This document shows, piece after piece, positions 8,384 to 17,531 of a stretch of DNA of 64,000 nt. How positions within the stretch are numbered: the stretch's first letter is position 1; each line of letters starts with the position of its first letter. The stretch spans positions 1-64,000 of the forward strand of contig DIAJ01000045.1 in NCBI GenBank assembly GCA_002415785.1, in the 5' to 3' direction. The stretch comes from Flavobacteriales bacterium UBA5081 (lineage in GTDB: Bacteria; Bacteroidota; Bacteroidia; Flavobacteriales_E; Vicingaceae). The notes under the pieces were generated by a model. That model was not told where the DNA came from and searched no databases. It saw only the letters and a list, made by a program, of their open reading frames with translations. The translations under genes and the position numbers were made by a program.

Positions 8384-9037
8384 TTAACTGCCAAAAGATT
8401 TATTTTGCAACATGGGCACAAAACTAAAGTCGCCGTAAACTTCAACATCAAACTCAGTTTCCGACTTTTTTATTAATCGCTGCATTTTCTGGCTTTCTCC
8501 TTCGCCAAGTGGAATTACCATCATACCTCCTACTTTAAGCTGACTCTTTAGATCTTCAGGAACATAAGGAGCTGCTGCTGTAATGATAATTTTATCAAAA
8601 GGAGCAAATGCAGGTAGGCCTTTGTAACCGTCTCCAAAAAAAAGCTTTGGAAAATACCCAAGCTCATTCAACATTCGCTTGGCTTTTAAATGAAGTGAAC
8701 GGTGGCGCTCAATACTAAACACCTTTGCTCCCAACTCTAACAAAACACTGCATTGATAGCCACTTCCGGTGCCAATTTCAAGTACCTTCTCTTTTGGCTT
8801 CACTTCTAATAATTGAGACTGATAAGCCACTGTGTATGGTTGGGAAATAGTTTGATCTGCTCCAATAGGGAAAGCCTGATCTTTATAGGCGAAATTGATA
8901 AATGCATTATCCATAAAAAGATGACGCGGAACTTGGTTGATGGCCTCTAAAACACGCTCATCATCAATCCCTTTTTCGCGCAATAAGTCCACTAATTTTT
9001 TGCGCAATCCCTTGTGTCTATAAGTATCATTCAGCAT
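8384..9037 (-). CDS. pcm: Protein-L-isoaspartate O-methyltransferase
   Basis: Cytoplasmic repair enzyme that transfers a methyl group from S-adenosylmethionine to isoaspartyl residues in damaged proteins. The 217-residue length is typical. The family features are present: PRHLF and the DQTISQPYTVA segment (substrate-binding), then the SAM motif I VLEIGTGSGYQ. I start at the ATG at 9037 (MLNDTYRHKG), not at the TTG at 9064. A -7-like element (TACTTTCG, one mismatch, minus strand 9050-9057) lies between the two, which puts the TTG upstream of the transcript. Confidence 0.93.
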   Translation of the reverse strand: MLNDTYRHKGLRKKLVDLLREKGIDDERVLEAINQVPRHLFMDNAFINFAYKDQAFPIGADQTISQPYTVAYQSQLLEVKPKEKVLEIGTGSGYQCSVLLELGAKVFSIERHRSLHLKAKRMLNELGYFPKLFFGDGYKGLPAFAPFDKIIITAAAPYVPEDLKSQLKVGGMMVIPLGEGESQKMQRLIKKSETEFDVEVYGDFSFVPMLQNKSFGS

Positions 9038-9153
9038 AATGCAAAAGAACGAAAGTAAAGCCAATTTTTAAGTCAATTTCAATTTTGCTTTATCACCAAA
9101 TGAATGTTAACAAAGCATTACATAAAAAGTAAAAAGGAGCTGATTTAATCGCT

Positions 9154-9161
9154 TACTTTTG
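9154..9161 (+). promoter_or_regulatory. -7 promoter element TACTTTTG
   Basis: Exact TAnnTTTG match 16 bases upstream of the ATG at 9178. It should drive the oxidoreductase gene and possibly the lipoprotein and glycosyltransferase genes after it. No clear -33 element. Confidence 0.5.
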
Positions 9162-9177
9162 TTCAAAATTATCTCAA

Positions 9178-10167
9178 ATGCTAAAAATTGGAGTTTTAGG
9201 TGCAGGACACCTGGGAAAAATTCACATTAAACTTATTCAACAAATTGATAACTACGAACTAGTAGGCTTTTATGATCCAAGCAAAGAAACAGCAATTAAG
9301 GTTGCCGAGGAGTTTGGAATAAAAGCTTTTGACGAAGTAGACGACCTAATTGAGGAAGTAGATGTAGTTGATATAGTAACTCCAACTCTTTCACATTTTG
9401 ATTGCGCAGTAAAAGCAATCAGACAATCGAAACATATATTTATTGAGAAACCCATTACCAATACGGTTGAAGAAGCCAAAAAATTAATTGACCTGGCGGA
9501 AGAGGCAAATGTAAAAGTTCAAGTAGGTCACGTAGAAAGGTTCAATCCGGCTTTTACTGCCACCAAAGAATACATCAATAATCCTATGTTTATTGAAACT
9601 CACCGATTGGCTCAGTTTAACCCTCGTGGCACTGATGTTTCTGTAGTATTGGACTTAATGATTCACGATTTAGATATCGTTTTAAGTATCGTAAAAAGCA
9701 ATGTTCGAAGAATCTCTGCTAGTGGTGTGGCAGTTGTAAGCGACAACCCCGACATTGCCAATGCCCGAATTGAGTTTGACAATGGCTGTGTTGCTAACTT
9801 AACAGCAAGTAGAATTTCTTTGAAAAACATGCGCAAAACGAGAATCTTCCAAAGAGATGCTTATTTGTCAATCAACTTTTTGGAGAAAGAGTCAGAAGTC
9901 GTTCGCCTCTCAAATGTTGAAGGTGAAGCTGATCCGCTTTCTGTAACCATAGATTTAGGCGAGGGAAAAGGTCAAAAACAAATTTATTTTGAGAAACCGG
10001 ATGTGGAAGAAAACAATGCTATAAAAGACGAGCTTTCTACTTTTGCAGACTGTATAATCAACGACAAAACACCTCCTGTAAGCATTCACGACGGCTATAA
10101 TGCTCTAAGTGTTGCTCATAAGATTATAGAAAAGTTGGCAGTTACTAAAGAAAATTTTACTGTTTAA
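9178..10167 (+). CDS. Gfo/Idh/MocA-family oxidoreductase
   Basis: NAD(P)-dependent oxidoreductase of 329 residues. The Rossmann motif GVLGAGHLGKIH is at residues 5-16, the family signature Glu-Lys-Pro at 90-92 (IEKPITN), and the conserved GHVERFNPAF segment at 117-126. Members act on sugars, sugar nucleotides or inositols. The genes downstream encode a lipoprotein and a polyprenyl-phosphate sugar transferase, which makes an envelope-polysaccharide sugar a plausible substrate. The exact reaction is not readable from the sequence. Confidence 0.85.
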   Translation: MLKIGVLGAGHLGKIHIKLIQQIDNYELVGFYDPSKETAIKVAEEFGIKAFDEVDDLIEEVDVVDIVTPTLSHFDCAVKAIRQSKHIFIEKPITNTVEEAKKLIDLAEEANVKVQVGHVERFNPAFTATKEYINNPMFIETHRLAQFNPRGTDVSVVLDLMIHDLDIVLSIVKSNVRRISASGVAVVSDNPDIANARIEFDNGCVANLTASRISLKNMRKTRIFQRDAYLSINFLEKESEVVRLSNVEGEADPLSVTIDLGEGKGQKQIYFEKPDVEENNAIKDELSTFADCIINDKTPPVSIHDGYNALSVAHKIIEKLAVTKENFTV

Positions 10168-10222
10168 ACAATAAGCACAACTAATCCTCGTTCGAAAATA
10201 TTAAGCTTGCTAAGGGCAAATC

Positions 10223-11083
10223 ATGACTACACGCTACCTACTATTTATACCCCTTATTGCGCTAGTACTTCTTTTTTCATGTAAAGAAGAAGAGCTTCAA
10301 GCGGAAATTCCCGCCTATTTGGAAATTAGCGAATTTAGTGTGCTGCAAGATTCTAATATTGTCAGCGACAATGTTAAGGATGTGTGGGTGTATGTAGACG
10401 ACCAACTGCAGGGAGTTTTTGAGTTGCCAACCTCTATTCCTATTCAAAAAACCAATCGTAAAATAAAGCTGACCATTGCGGCCGGTATTTTCAAAAATGC
10501 CCTTTCAAACCAAAGAGCAATCTATCCTTTCTACGAGTCTTATAATGTAGATACTACTTTAATTGCTGAGAAAGTTTACACAATAAACCCTACCGTAAAC
10601 TATCGTTCAAACACTGAATTTGACGAACCTTGGTCAGGAGAAGATTTTGAAAGTGGAATTAATTTTGAGCATAAATTTACCAGCGATACCGTTTTTATAC
10701 GCGAAACAGACCCTGAAAAAGTGTTTAATGGAATTGCCTCAGGTGCTGCTTACTTAGAGCCCGGAATGAGTTTCTTTGAAGCCTCTACTCCAGTTTTTGG
10801 GAGTAATGAAATTCCCAGAGGAACTGCACCAGTTTATATGGAATTGGATTATCGTTGCAGTCACGATATTGTGATTAGCGTTTATGTAAATAACAATTCT
10901 CAACAATTTTCAGTTGTTAATCTAAGAGCAAGAGCAGATTGGAACAAAGCTTATATTGAATTAGCACCGGTTTTCTCCACCCTTTTTGATGCTGCAAACT
11001 ACAGTATTGCAATTGGATATACAAAACCAATAGAAGATGAAGGTTATTTAGTTGTTGACGATATTAAACTTTTGCATTTTTAA
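10223..11083 (+). CDS. Hypothetical lipoprotein
   Basis: Protein of 286 residues with a lipoprotein signal peptide (LVLLFSC, Cys at residue 20) followed by acidic residues (KEEELQAE). The remainder is beta-rich, with a possible carbohydrate-binding-like jelly-roll in the C-terminal half (EDFESGINFEHKF onward). The stop overlaps the start of the glycosyltransferase gene by one base (TAATG), indicating translational coupling. I do not recognise the family; a role in polysaccharide handling at the envelope is only suggested by its neighbours. Confidence 0.75.
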   Translation: MTTRYLLFIPLIALVLLFSCKEEELQAEIPAYLEISEFSVLQDSNIVSDNVKDVWVYVDDQLQGVFELPTSIPIQKTNRKIKLTIAAGIFKNALSNQRAIYPFYESYNVDTTLIAEKVYTINPTVNYRSNTEFDEPWSGEDFESGINFEHKFTSDTVFIRETDPEKVFNGIASGAAYLEPGMSFFEASTPVFGSNEIPRGTAPVYMELDYRCSHDIVISVYVNNNSQQFSVVNLRARADWNKAYIELAPVFSTLFDAANYSIAIGYTKPIEDEGYLVVDDIKLLHF

Positions 11084-12498
11084 TGAATAAAAAACTACAA
11101 ACGCTTAAGTATATTTTCTTTGACTTTATAGCAGCGGCAATAGCTTGGGCACTGTTTTATCGTTTTAGAAAAGTATATTTAGAGCCGGATAAGTTTGGTT
11201 ATGAGATTCCTGTTGTATACGACGAAAACTTTTTCTTGGCACTTTTAGGTATCCCCATTGGTTGGCTCTTACTTTACGCCGCTTCGGGCTTTTACAGAAA
11301 TGTTTATCGTAAATCTCGATTAAAAGAATTTGCACAAACACTTACTGCCAGTTTATTAGGCTGTACATTTTTGTTTTTTGTTTTTATACTTGATGATGAG
11401 ATAGATACTTACAAAGACTACTATTTATCTTACCTCTATATTCTCTTTTTTCACTTTTTTATTACCTATTTTTTTAGATTCTTAATTACAAGTAGAACAG
11501 TTAGTCGGATTCAAAATAGAGAGATTGGCTTTAATACTATTTTGATTGGTTCCAGTGAAAAAGCGCTTCAACTCTATAAAGAGATGGAAAGTGAGAAAAA
11601 ATCATTGGGCAATAAGTTTATTGGTTTTGTTAGGGTTAATAAAAAAGATAAATACTTAATAGAAAAAGAAATTCCTTTTTTGGGAAATACAAAAGAGCTA
11701 AAAAGCATTGTGCAAAATCACAATGTAGAAGAAGCAATTATTGCAATAGAATCTTCAGAACACGAAAGTTTAGAGAGAATTATTAGTGAACTGGAAGGTC
11801 TTGACGTTTTAATTAAGATCATTCCCGATATGTACGATATTCTATCCGGCTCAGTTCGGATGACTTCTATTTTCGGAGCACCATTAATTATTATCAATCG
11901 TGAAATAATGCCTGCTTGGCAGCAAACAATAAAACGTGCAATTGATATTCTGGTTTCCCTCTTTGTGCTAATTGTATTTAGTCCGGTATTTATTGTAGTT
12001 GGCTTAATTGTCAAATTCACTTCAAAAGGACCAATTATTTTTTCTCAAGAAAGAATTGGTATTCACGGCAAGCCCTTTATGATTCACAAATTTCGCTCAA
12101 TGTATATTGACGCAGAAAAACACGGCCCTGCCCTTTCAAGTGAAAGAGATCCTAGAATTACTAAGTTCGGTCGCTTTATGCGTAAAACTCGCTTGGATGA
12201 AATCCCTCAATTCTACAATGTATTAGTCGGCGATATGTCATTAGTAGGCCCTCGACCGGAGAGACAGTTTTTTATTGACCAAATCGTTGAAAAAGCCTCT
12301 CACTATAACCATTTATTAAAAGTAAGACCCGGAATTACTTCTTGGGGACAAGTAAAATACGGTTATGCAGAGAATGTGGATCAAATGGTAGAGCGACTAA
12401 AATTTGATATTCTATACATTGAGAATATGTCGCTTTTGGTTGACTTTAAAATTTTAATTTATACGGTAATGATCGTACTCAAAGGCAGTGGAAAATAA
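11083..12498 (+). CDS. Exopolysaccharide polyprenyl glycosylphosphotransferase
   Basis: Membrane enzyme (471 residues) that transfers a sugar-1-phosphate from a nucleotide sugar to undecaprenyl phosphate, the first step of a polysaccharide repeat unit. Several N-terminal hydrophobic helices (about 10-135) are followed by a soluble Rossmann-like region (about 140-270). The C-terminal catalytic bacterial sugar transferase domain follows (from about 280), with a re-entrant helix, the QERIGIHGKPFMIHKFRSM region, the TRLDEIPQFYNVLVGDMSLVGPRPE core and a terminal RPGITSWGQV. The architecture matches WcaJ/WbaP-type enzymes. The sugar is unknown. Confidence 0.9.
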   Translation: MNKKLQTLKYIFFDFIAAAIAWALFYRFRKVYLEPDKFGYEIPVVYDENFFLALLGIPIGWLLLYAASGFYRNVYRKSRLKEFAQTLTASLLGCTFLFFVFILDDEIDTYKDYYLSYLYILFFHFFITYFFRFLITSRTVSRIQNREIGFNTILIGSSEKALQLYKEMESEKKSLGNKFIGFVRVNKKDKYLIEKEIPFLGNTKELKSIVQNHNVEEAIIAIESSEHESLERIISELEGLDVLIKIIPDMYDILSGSVRMTSIFGAPLIIINREIMPAWQQTIKRAIDILVSLFVLIVFSPVFIVVGLIVKFTSKGPIIFSQERIGIHGKPFMIHKFRSMYIDAEKHGPALSSERDPRITKFGRFMRKTRLDEIPQFYNVLVGDMSLVGPRPERQFFIDQIVEKASHYNHLLKVRPGITSWGQVKYGYAENVDQMVERLKFDILYIENMSLLVDFKILIYTVMIVLKGSGK

Positions 12499-12522
12499 TT
12501 TTAGTTTACCCCACGCTATCTT

Positions 12523-12530
12523 TACCTTTG
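12523..12530 (+). promoter_or_regulatory. -7 promoter element TACCTTTG
   Basis: Exact TAnnTTTG match 27 bases upstream of the ATG at 12558, in the gap between the sugar transferase gene and the dehydrogenase gene. This indicates the dehydrogenase is transcribed separately. Confidence 0.5.
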
Positions 12531-12557
12531 TAAAAAATAATAAAATCACAAGAAAAC

Positions 12558-13445
12558 ATGAATAAAGTAGCAGTAATAGGAGCAGGAACAATGGGCAATG
12601 GCATTGCACATACTTTTGCTCAATTTGGACATGAAGTTTCACTTATTGATCTATCAAAAGATTCTCTTGAGAAGGCTATTCAAACCATCACAAAAAACCT
12701 TGACAGACAAGTTAACAAAGGTAAAATTAGTGATACCGACAAGAACAGTACTTTGTCTAATATAAAAACGTATACAGATACGAAAGAAGGTGTCGAGGGT
12801 GTTGATTTAGTAGTTGAAGCTGCCACAGAAAACATGGAAATAAAGCTTAATATATTTAAGCAATTAGATGAAATCTGTTCGCCAAATGTGATTTTGGCTT
12901 CAAACACTTCATCCATTTCTATTACTAAAATTGCTTCAGTTACCTCCCGACCTGATAAAGTCATTGGAATGCACTTTATGAATCCGGTTCCGGTTATGAA
13001 GTTGGTAGAAATTATTAGGGGTTACGCTACATCTGATGAAGTAACCAATCTAATTATGGTAGCTTCTAAAAAGTTAAATAAAGTTCCTGTAGAAGTAAAT
13101 GACTATCCGGGTTTTGTAGCTAATCGTATTTTAATGCCAATGATCAATGAGGCTATTTATACGCTTCACGAGGGTGTTGCCGGAGTTGAAGAAATTGATA
13201 CGGTAATGAAATTGGGAATGGCTCACCCAATGGGTCCTTTACAACTTGCTGACTTTATTGGATTAGATGTTTGTTTATCCATTTTAAATGTACTCCACGA
13301 TGGTTTTGGAAACCCAAAATATGCACCTTGTCCTCTATTGGTTAACATGGTTACAGCTAAGAAACTCGGTGTGAAGTCAGGAGAAGGATTTTACGATTAC
13401 TCTTCAGGGACTAAAGATTTAATTGTGAGTAAGTCATTTAAGTAA
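12558..13445 (+). CDS. 3-hydroxybutyryl-CoA dehydrogenase
   Basis: NAD-dependent enzyme (295 residues) interconverting 3-hydroxyacyl-CoA and acetoacetyl-CoA-type substrates, in short-chain fatty-acid or butanoate metabolism. The Rossmann motif GAGTMGNGIA (8-17) is followed by the family segments NTSSISIT, GMHFMNPVPVMKLVEII and NDYPGFVANRILMPMINEA, and the C-terminal domain ends in GEGFYDYS. Length and motifs fit the Hbd/PaaH group. It has its own promoter and a strong downstream terminator, so it appears monocistronic. Confidence 0.92.
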   Translation: MNKVAVIGAGTMGNGIAHTFAQFGHEVSLIDLSKDSLEKAIQTITKNLDRQVNKGKISDTDKNSTLSNIKTYTDTKEGVEGVDLVVEAATENMEIKLNIFKQLDEICSPNVILASNTSSISITKIASVTSRPDKVIGMHFMNPVPVMKLVEIIRGYATSDEVTNLIMVASKKLNKVPVEVNDYPGFVANRILMPMINEAIYTLHEGVAGVEEIDTVMKLGMAHPMGPLQLADFIGLDVCLSILNVLHDGFGNPKYAPCPLLVNMVTAKKLGVKSGEGFYDYSSGTKDLIVSKSFK

Positions 13446-13465
13446 GCTATTTACTTTGTTTCATA

Positions 13466-13499
13466 AAAAAGCCGAAGCGCAATTGCACTTCGGCTTTTT
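13466..13499. terminator. Bidirectional rho-independent terminator
   Basis: Perfect 7-bp stem GCCGAAG (13471-13477) / CTTCGGC (13488-13494), with a smaller self-complementary GCAATTGC inside the loop, flanked by A6 on the left and T5 on the right. It lies between two convergent genes and can terminate both. Confidence 0.9.
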
Positions 13500-13519
13500 C
13501 ATTTTGCAGCCATATTGTA

Positions 13520-14086
13520 TTATTTTGCAGCTAACTCATAATTCGCATTCTTTTCACTGTTTAAAGTAATGCAATCAACATTATCCCATGTAATTGTTTC
13601 AAAAGACCCTCCTGTGTTGTAGTCCACAGTATTTTCATTTAAATTAACCTTAGCTACTACAGTTGCTTCGCCATCTTTAACAAAACTCCAACTACTAGTC
13701 GCTTCAGAAAACACCATAGCTCCCATACTCTCTAAACCATTAGGAGTAACTTTTTCAAAAACCATTTGATTTTTGGTTGTCGTTACTTTATAGTTTTCTC
13801 CCTTTACTGCCATAAACTGCTCTTCAACCTGTCCAGCTTCCATAGCCATAGGGTTTGAACCGCTCCAAAATTCAATTAAGTTTAAAATAACTGCATCAAT
13901 AAATCCAGCAATACCATATACCGGAACAATGTTCATTACCCAAAACACTAAAGTTTTTACAAACTTGTTGTCAGAAATGCCATCGTTGAAGTCGTAAACT
14001 TTTTTAATTAACTCAAAAGATCCAAAACATCCTGTCTGTGTAATCATCAAAGATGCTGCCGCTGCAATAAAAAATATTCGTTTCAT
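13520..14086 (-). CDS. DUF3332 family lipoprotein
   Basis: A 188-residue putative lipoprotein with lipobox TQTGC (Cys20). The segment GSFELIKKVYDFND followed by a hydrophobic stretch with NIVPVYGIAGFIDAVILNLIEFWSG is characteristic of the DUF3332 family known from Bacteroidota. The C-terminal half is beta-rich. The cellular function is not known. It shares the bidirectional terminator with the convergent dehydrogenase gene. Confidence 0.85.
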   Translation of the reverse strand: MKRIFFIAAAASLMITQTGCFGSFELIKKVYDFNDGISDNKFVKTLVFWVMNIVPVYGIAGFIDAVILNLIEFWSGSNPMAMEAGQVEEQFMAVKGENYKVTTTKNQMVFEKVTPNGLESMGAMVFSEATSSWSFVKDGEATVVAKVNLNENTVDYNTGGSFETITWDNVDCITLNSEKNANYELAAK

Positions 14087-14214
14087 AAAATAAAATTTTT
14101 AAAGGTTTCGCTAAAGATAGCAAATATTAAGATATCCTTATCCGAAACGAATTAAAATTGTTTTTTCATCAGCAGTTTAGAATGATTTTACATTATTCGT
14201 AATTTCGAGCGCTG

Positions 14215-16233
14215 ATGAAGTTGCTTTACCCAGAATTTCTGTATGCCCTGTTTTTTTTGGCGATTCCTATTATCATTCACTTATTTAATTTCAGGAAATA
14301 CAAGGTCATTCGATTTCCCCAACTTCGTTTTTTACAAGAAATCCAACAACAAAGCAGCTCTACTTCCAGGTTAAAACATCTATTGGTCTTATTCAGTCGG
14401 ATTTTGGCAATAACAGCCTTAGTATTAGCCTTTGCTCAACCTTACTTTCCGGCTTCAGATTCAGAAGTCCAACAAGGTAAAAAAGGTGTTTCTATTTATG
14501 TAGATAACTCTTTTAGCATGGAAGCAAAAGCAACTGCCGGTCAATTATTGGATGTTGCCAAAAACAAAGCCATTTCAATTATGAATGCCTTTGATGCCAG
14601 TGATCAATTTCAATTGCTAACGAATGATTTTGAAGGTAAGCACCAAAGGTGGCTCAACAAAGAACAGTTTATCGAAGCGCTTCAAAGTGTAAACATCACT
14701 GCATCGCATAGAACTATAGATGAAGTAATAAGCCGACAAAGTGAATTATTTAAAACAAGTGACTTAATTGAAAAAAGATTTATCATTAGTGACTTACAGA
14801 AATCGACTTTTAATCTGGAAGAAGTGGAAGGTATCAGTGAGTTAAATATTATTCCAACCCAAGTAGAAAAGCTGGAGAATTTGAGCATTAAAGAACTAAG
14901 TTTTAATCGCCCTTATCATACTCAAAACAGCAATGAAGAAGTCAACTTTAAAATTGTAAATTATTCTAATAGTAGTAAAGAAGCTATAAGTGGACAGCTT
15001 TTCTTAAACAATCAGTTAAAAACACCCTTCAACACTTCTATCGAAAAAAAAGACTCTAGCGAAAAAACAATTGCCTTTAGTAGTTTAAGCTCAGGCTGGC
15101 AAAGAGGTAAAGTAACCATCAAAGACTATCCTATTAACTTTGATGACACTTTGTTTTTTAGCTACCCCATTCAATCATCTGTTAATGTTCTTCACCTTTT
15201 TGAAGAAGAGGTCGATCAGTCCTTAGAGAAACTCTTTCAAAATGATACATTTATTGTTTATCAAAAGCAAAGCATTAAACAGCTTGATTTAAACCAATTA
15301 AATGAACAAAACTTAGTTATTATTGAGTCAATCAAACAAATAAGCTCCGGTGTTCAGTCAAAACTTGTAGAATTTGCTCAGCGAGGTGGATCAATTTGTT
15401 TTTTCCCACATCCTCAAAGTAATGTAGATAACATCAATTCCTTTCTTAGTCAATTAAATAGCGACCATCTTGTAGAGTTGCTAAAAAAAGAGACAGAAGC
15501 TACCGAACTTAACTTTAAGGCTCAACTTTATCAAGAAGTTTTTGAGGAGGAAGAGAATCGTATTGAGCTTCCGAAAGTAAATAAATATTGGAAAACCAGC
15601 TCAAACAGTCGTTTAATAGTAGAACCACTTATTACCTTGAGAAATAGAAACTCTTTTTTAAAAAAATATAAAAGTGGAGAAGGAAAAACCTATTTATTTA
15701 GCAGTGCTTTAGATGGGGAAAGCAGCAACTTAAGCAAACACGCCATATTCGTTCCTACTTTATACAATATGGCACTTCAGTCAATTGAATATGTTAAAAG
15801 CAATTACAGTACTAACGACAAAGAGGTGATCATTAAAACTACTCAAAGAAGTGAAAGTCCATTAAAGATTGTAAATCAAGGTCAAGAGATTATTCCTCCA
15901 CAACAAAGCAGGTCGGGTCAAACCATTTTAAATTTGAGCAGCTTAAACTTAAAAGCAGGTCACTATCAAGTATTGCAAGAAAACAAACAAATTGCTTATA
16001 TCTCTTTAAATTACAACAGAAAAGAAAGCAATCCTACAACTTTTACTTATCCTGAATTAAAAGAAATTGCTCAAAAGAAAGGCATTACTCTAAGTTACTA
16101 TGAGGAGGAACAAGATCGTTTAATGAACAGAATAGCAACCATAGAAGAAGGCACTCCACTTTGGAAATATTTTATCATCTTCGCACTTGTATTCCTAGGA
16201 ATTGAAGTTGCCTTACTGAGACTTTTGAAATAA
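14215..16233 (+). CDS. BatA-domain / VWA membrane protein
   Basis: Membrane protein of 672 residues. The N-terminal aerotolerance-regulator (BatA) domain has two membrane helices (about 5-25 and 56-78). A von Willebrand A-like domain follows, with the MIDAS motif DNSFSM (D97, S99, S101), then a long periplasmic beta-rich region, and one C-terminal membrane helix (about 650-668). Such proteins are widespread in Bacteroidota and are sometimes linked to moxR/bat operons, but no MoxR ATPase is adjacent here. It is followed by the dihydroorotase-like gene after 19 bases, suggesting a shared transcript. Function unclear. Confidence 0.82.
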   Translation: MKLLYPEFLYALFFLAIPIIIHLFNFRKYKVIRFPQLRFLQEIQQQSSSTSRLKHLLVLFSRILAITALVLAFAQPYFPASDSEVQQGKKGVSIYVDNSFSMEAKATAGQLLDVAKNKAISIMNAFDASDQFQLLTNDFEGKHQRWLNKEQFIEALQSVNITASHRTIDEVISRQSELFKTSDLIEKRFIISDLQKSTFNLEEVEGISELNIIPTQVEKLENLSIKELSFNRPYHTQNSNEEVNFKIVNYSNSSKEAISGQLFLNNQLKTPFNTSIEKKDSSEKTIAFSSLSSGWQRGKVTIKDYPINFDDTLFFSYPIQSSVNVLHLFEEEVDQSLEKLFQNDTFIVYQKQSIKQLDLNQLNEQNLVIIESIKQISSGVQSKLVEFAQRGGSICFFPHPQSNVDNINSFLSQLNSDHLVELLKKETEATELNFKAQLYQEVFEEEENRIELPKVNKYWKTSSNSRLIVEPLITLRNRNSFLKKYKSGEGKTYLFSSALDGESSNLSKHAIFVPTLYNMALQSIEYVKSNYSTNDKEVIIKTTQRSESPLKIVNQGQEIIPPQQSRSGQTILNLSSLNLKAGHYQVLQENKQIAYISLNYNRKESNPTTFTYPELKEIAQKKGITLSYYEEEQDRLMNRIATIEEGTPLWKYFIIFALVFLGIEVALLRLLK

Positions 16234-16252
16234 AAAAGTAAATTTTGTACGC

Positions 16253-17518
16253 ATGAAGCTACTGATTAAAAAAGCAAAAATTATCGACTCATCTAGTTCT
16301 TTAAATGAAAAGATTGTAGATGTATTAGTAGAAAATGGAAAAATCACAGCCATAGATAAAAATATTTCTGACGATCAGGCGAAGGTAGTTTCATTTAAAA
16401 ACTTACACTTGTCTCGTGGCTGGGTTGACTTACATACTAATTTACAAGATCCGGGATATGAACATAAGGAAGACTTTGAGAGCGGCAGGAAAGCTGCTGC
16501 TGCAGGTGGTTTCACGCGTATAGGCTTGTCTCCACTAAGTTTACCGGTACGTGACTCAAAATCACAAATTGAGTATGTGATTAACCAAAACAAAAGCACT
16601 TTGGTTGAGCTTCTTCCCTATGGTACTGTCTCAAAAAATGCCGAAGGAAAAGAACTCGCAGAGCTTTACGATATGCACCAAGCCGGAGCTAAGGCTTTCT
16701 TCGACGGTAAAAATTCAATTTCTAATCCAAACTTATTAATTCGTGCCTTAGATTACTGTCGATCCTTCGATGGATTACTGATGAACTTTACCTATAATAA
16801 GGACATTTCTCCGGAAGGAGTGATGAATGAAGGCGAAGTAAGCACATCATTAGGTCTGAAAGGCATACCTGAGTTGGCAGAGGAAATTATGCTAAATAGA
16901 GATATCTATTTAAGCAACTACACAAAAGGTAGACTTCATTTTACAACAATTTCTTCAGCTGCTTCAGTTCAACTTATTGCCGATGCTAAAAAGAAAGGTT
17001 TAAACATTAGCTGTGATGTATCCTCAGCACATCTTCTTATAAATGACTTAGAACTAGAGAGCTTCGACAGCAGATTAAAAACGCTCCCTCCTTTTAGATC
17101 TAAAAGCACCGTAAAAAGTTTAATTCAAGGCATAAAAAAAGGAATTATTGACGCCTTATGTTCAGATCATTGGCCACAGGACATTGAAAGCAAAAAGAAG
17201 GAGTTTGATCATGCCGAATTTGGAATAATCAACTTACAAACAGCTTTTGCTGCAGCTAATACTGCTTTACAGAGTGAGGTTTCAATTAATAAAATTATCG
17301 ACTTGTTTACTGAAGGTCCCGAAAGAATTCTAAAAATCGACAAGAATGAAATTAAAGTGGGAGCTAAAGCCAACTTTACTTTATTTAACCCAGATGCCAA
17401 CTTCACTTTTGAGAAGAAAAATGTACTTTCAAAGTCCTTAAACTCCCCGTTCTTTGGCAAACAGCTAAAGGGAGTTGTTTATGGTGTGGTGAACAACGGT
17501 AAATCAAATTTGAATTAA
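16253..17518 (+). CDS. Dihydroorotase-like protein, probably non-catalytic
   Basis: Amidohydrolase-fold protein of 421 residues matching the dihydroorotase family along its length (WVDLHTNLQDPG, VMNEGEVST, LCSDHWPQDIESKKKEFDHAEFGI). Several metal ligands are missing: the canonical DxHxH is DLHTNL (residues 59-64), the metal-binding His of the usual MxHAED segment is absent (MNFTYNKDISPEG), and the usual LHIxH is LHFTT (228-232), while the catalytic Asp305 remains. It resembles the degenerate PyrC-prime type, which acts as a structural partner of aspartate transcarbamoylase in some bacteria. An active dihydroorotase would have to be encoded elsewhere. The inactivity is inferred from residues only. 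Confidence 0.8.
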   Translation: MKLLIKKAKIIDSSSSLNEKIVDVLVENGKITAIDKNISDDQAKVVSFKNLHLSRGWVDLHTNLQDPGYEHKEDFESGRKAAAAGGFTRIGLSPLSLPVRDSKSQIEYVINQNKSTLVELLPYGTVSKNAEGKELAELYDMHQAGAKAFFDGKNSISNPNLLIRALDYCRSFDGLLMNFTYNKDISPEGVMNEGEVSTSLGLKGIPELAEEIMLNRDIYLSNYTKGRLHFTTISSAASVQLIADAKKKGLNISCDVSSAHLLINDLELESFDSRLKTLPPFRSKSTVKSLIQGIKKGIIDALCSDHWPQDIESKKKEFDHAEFGIINLQTAFAAANTALQSEVSINKIIDLFTEGPERILKIDKNEIKVGAKANFTLFNPDANFTFEKKNVLSKSLNSPFFGKQLKGVVYGVVNNGKSNLN

Positions 17519-17531
17519 TTAAGCATTAAAC

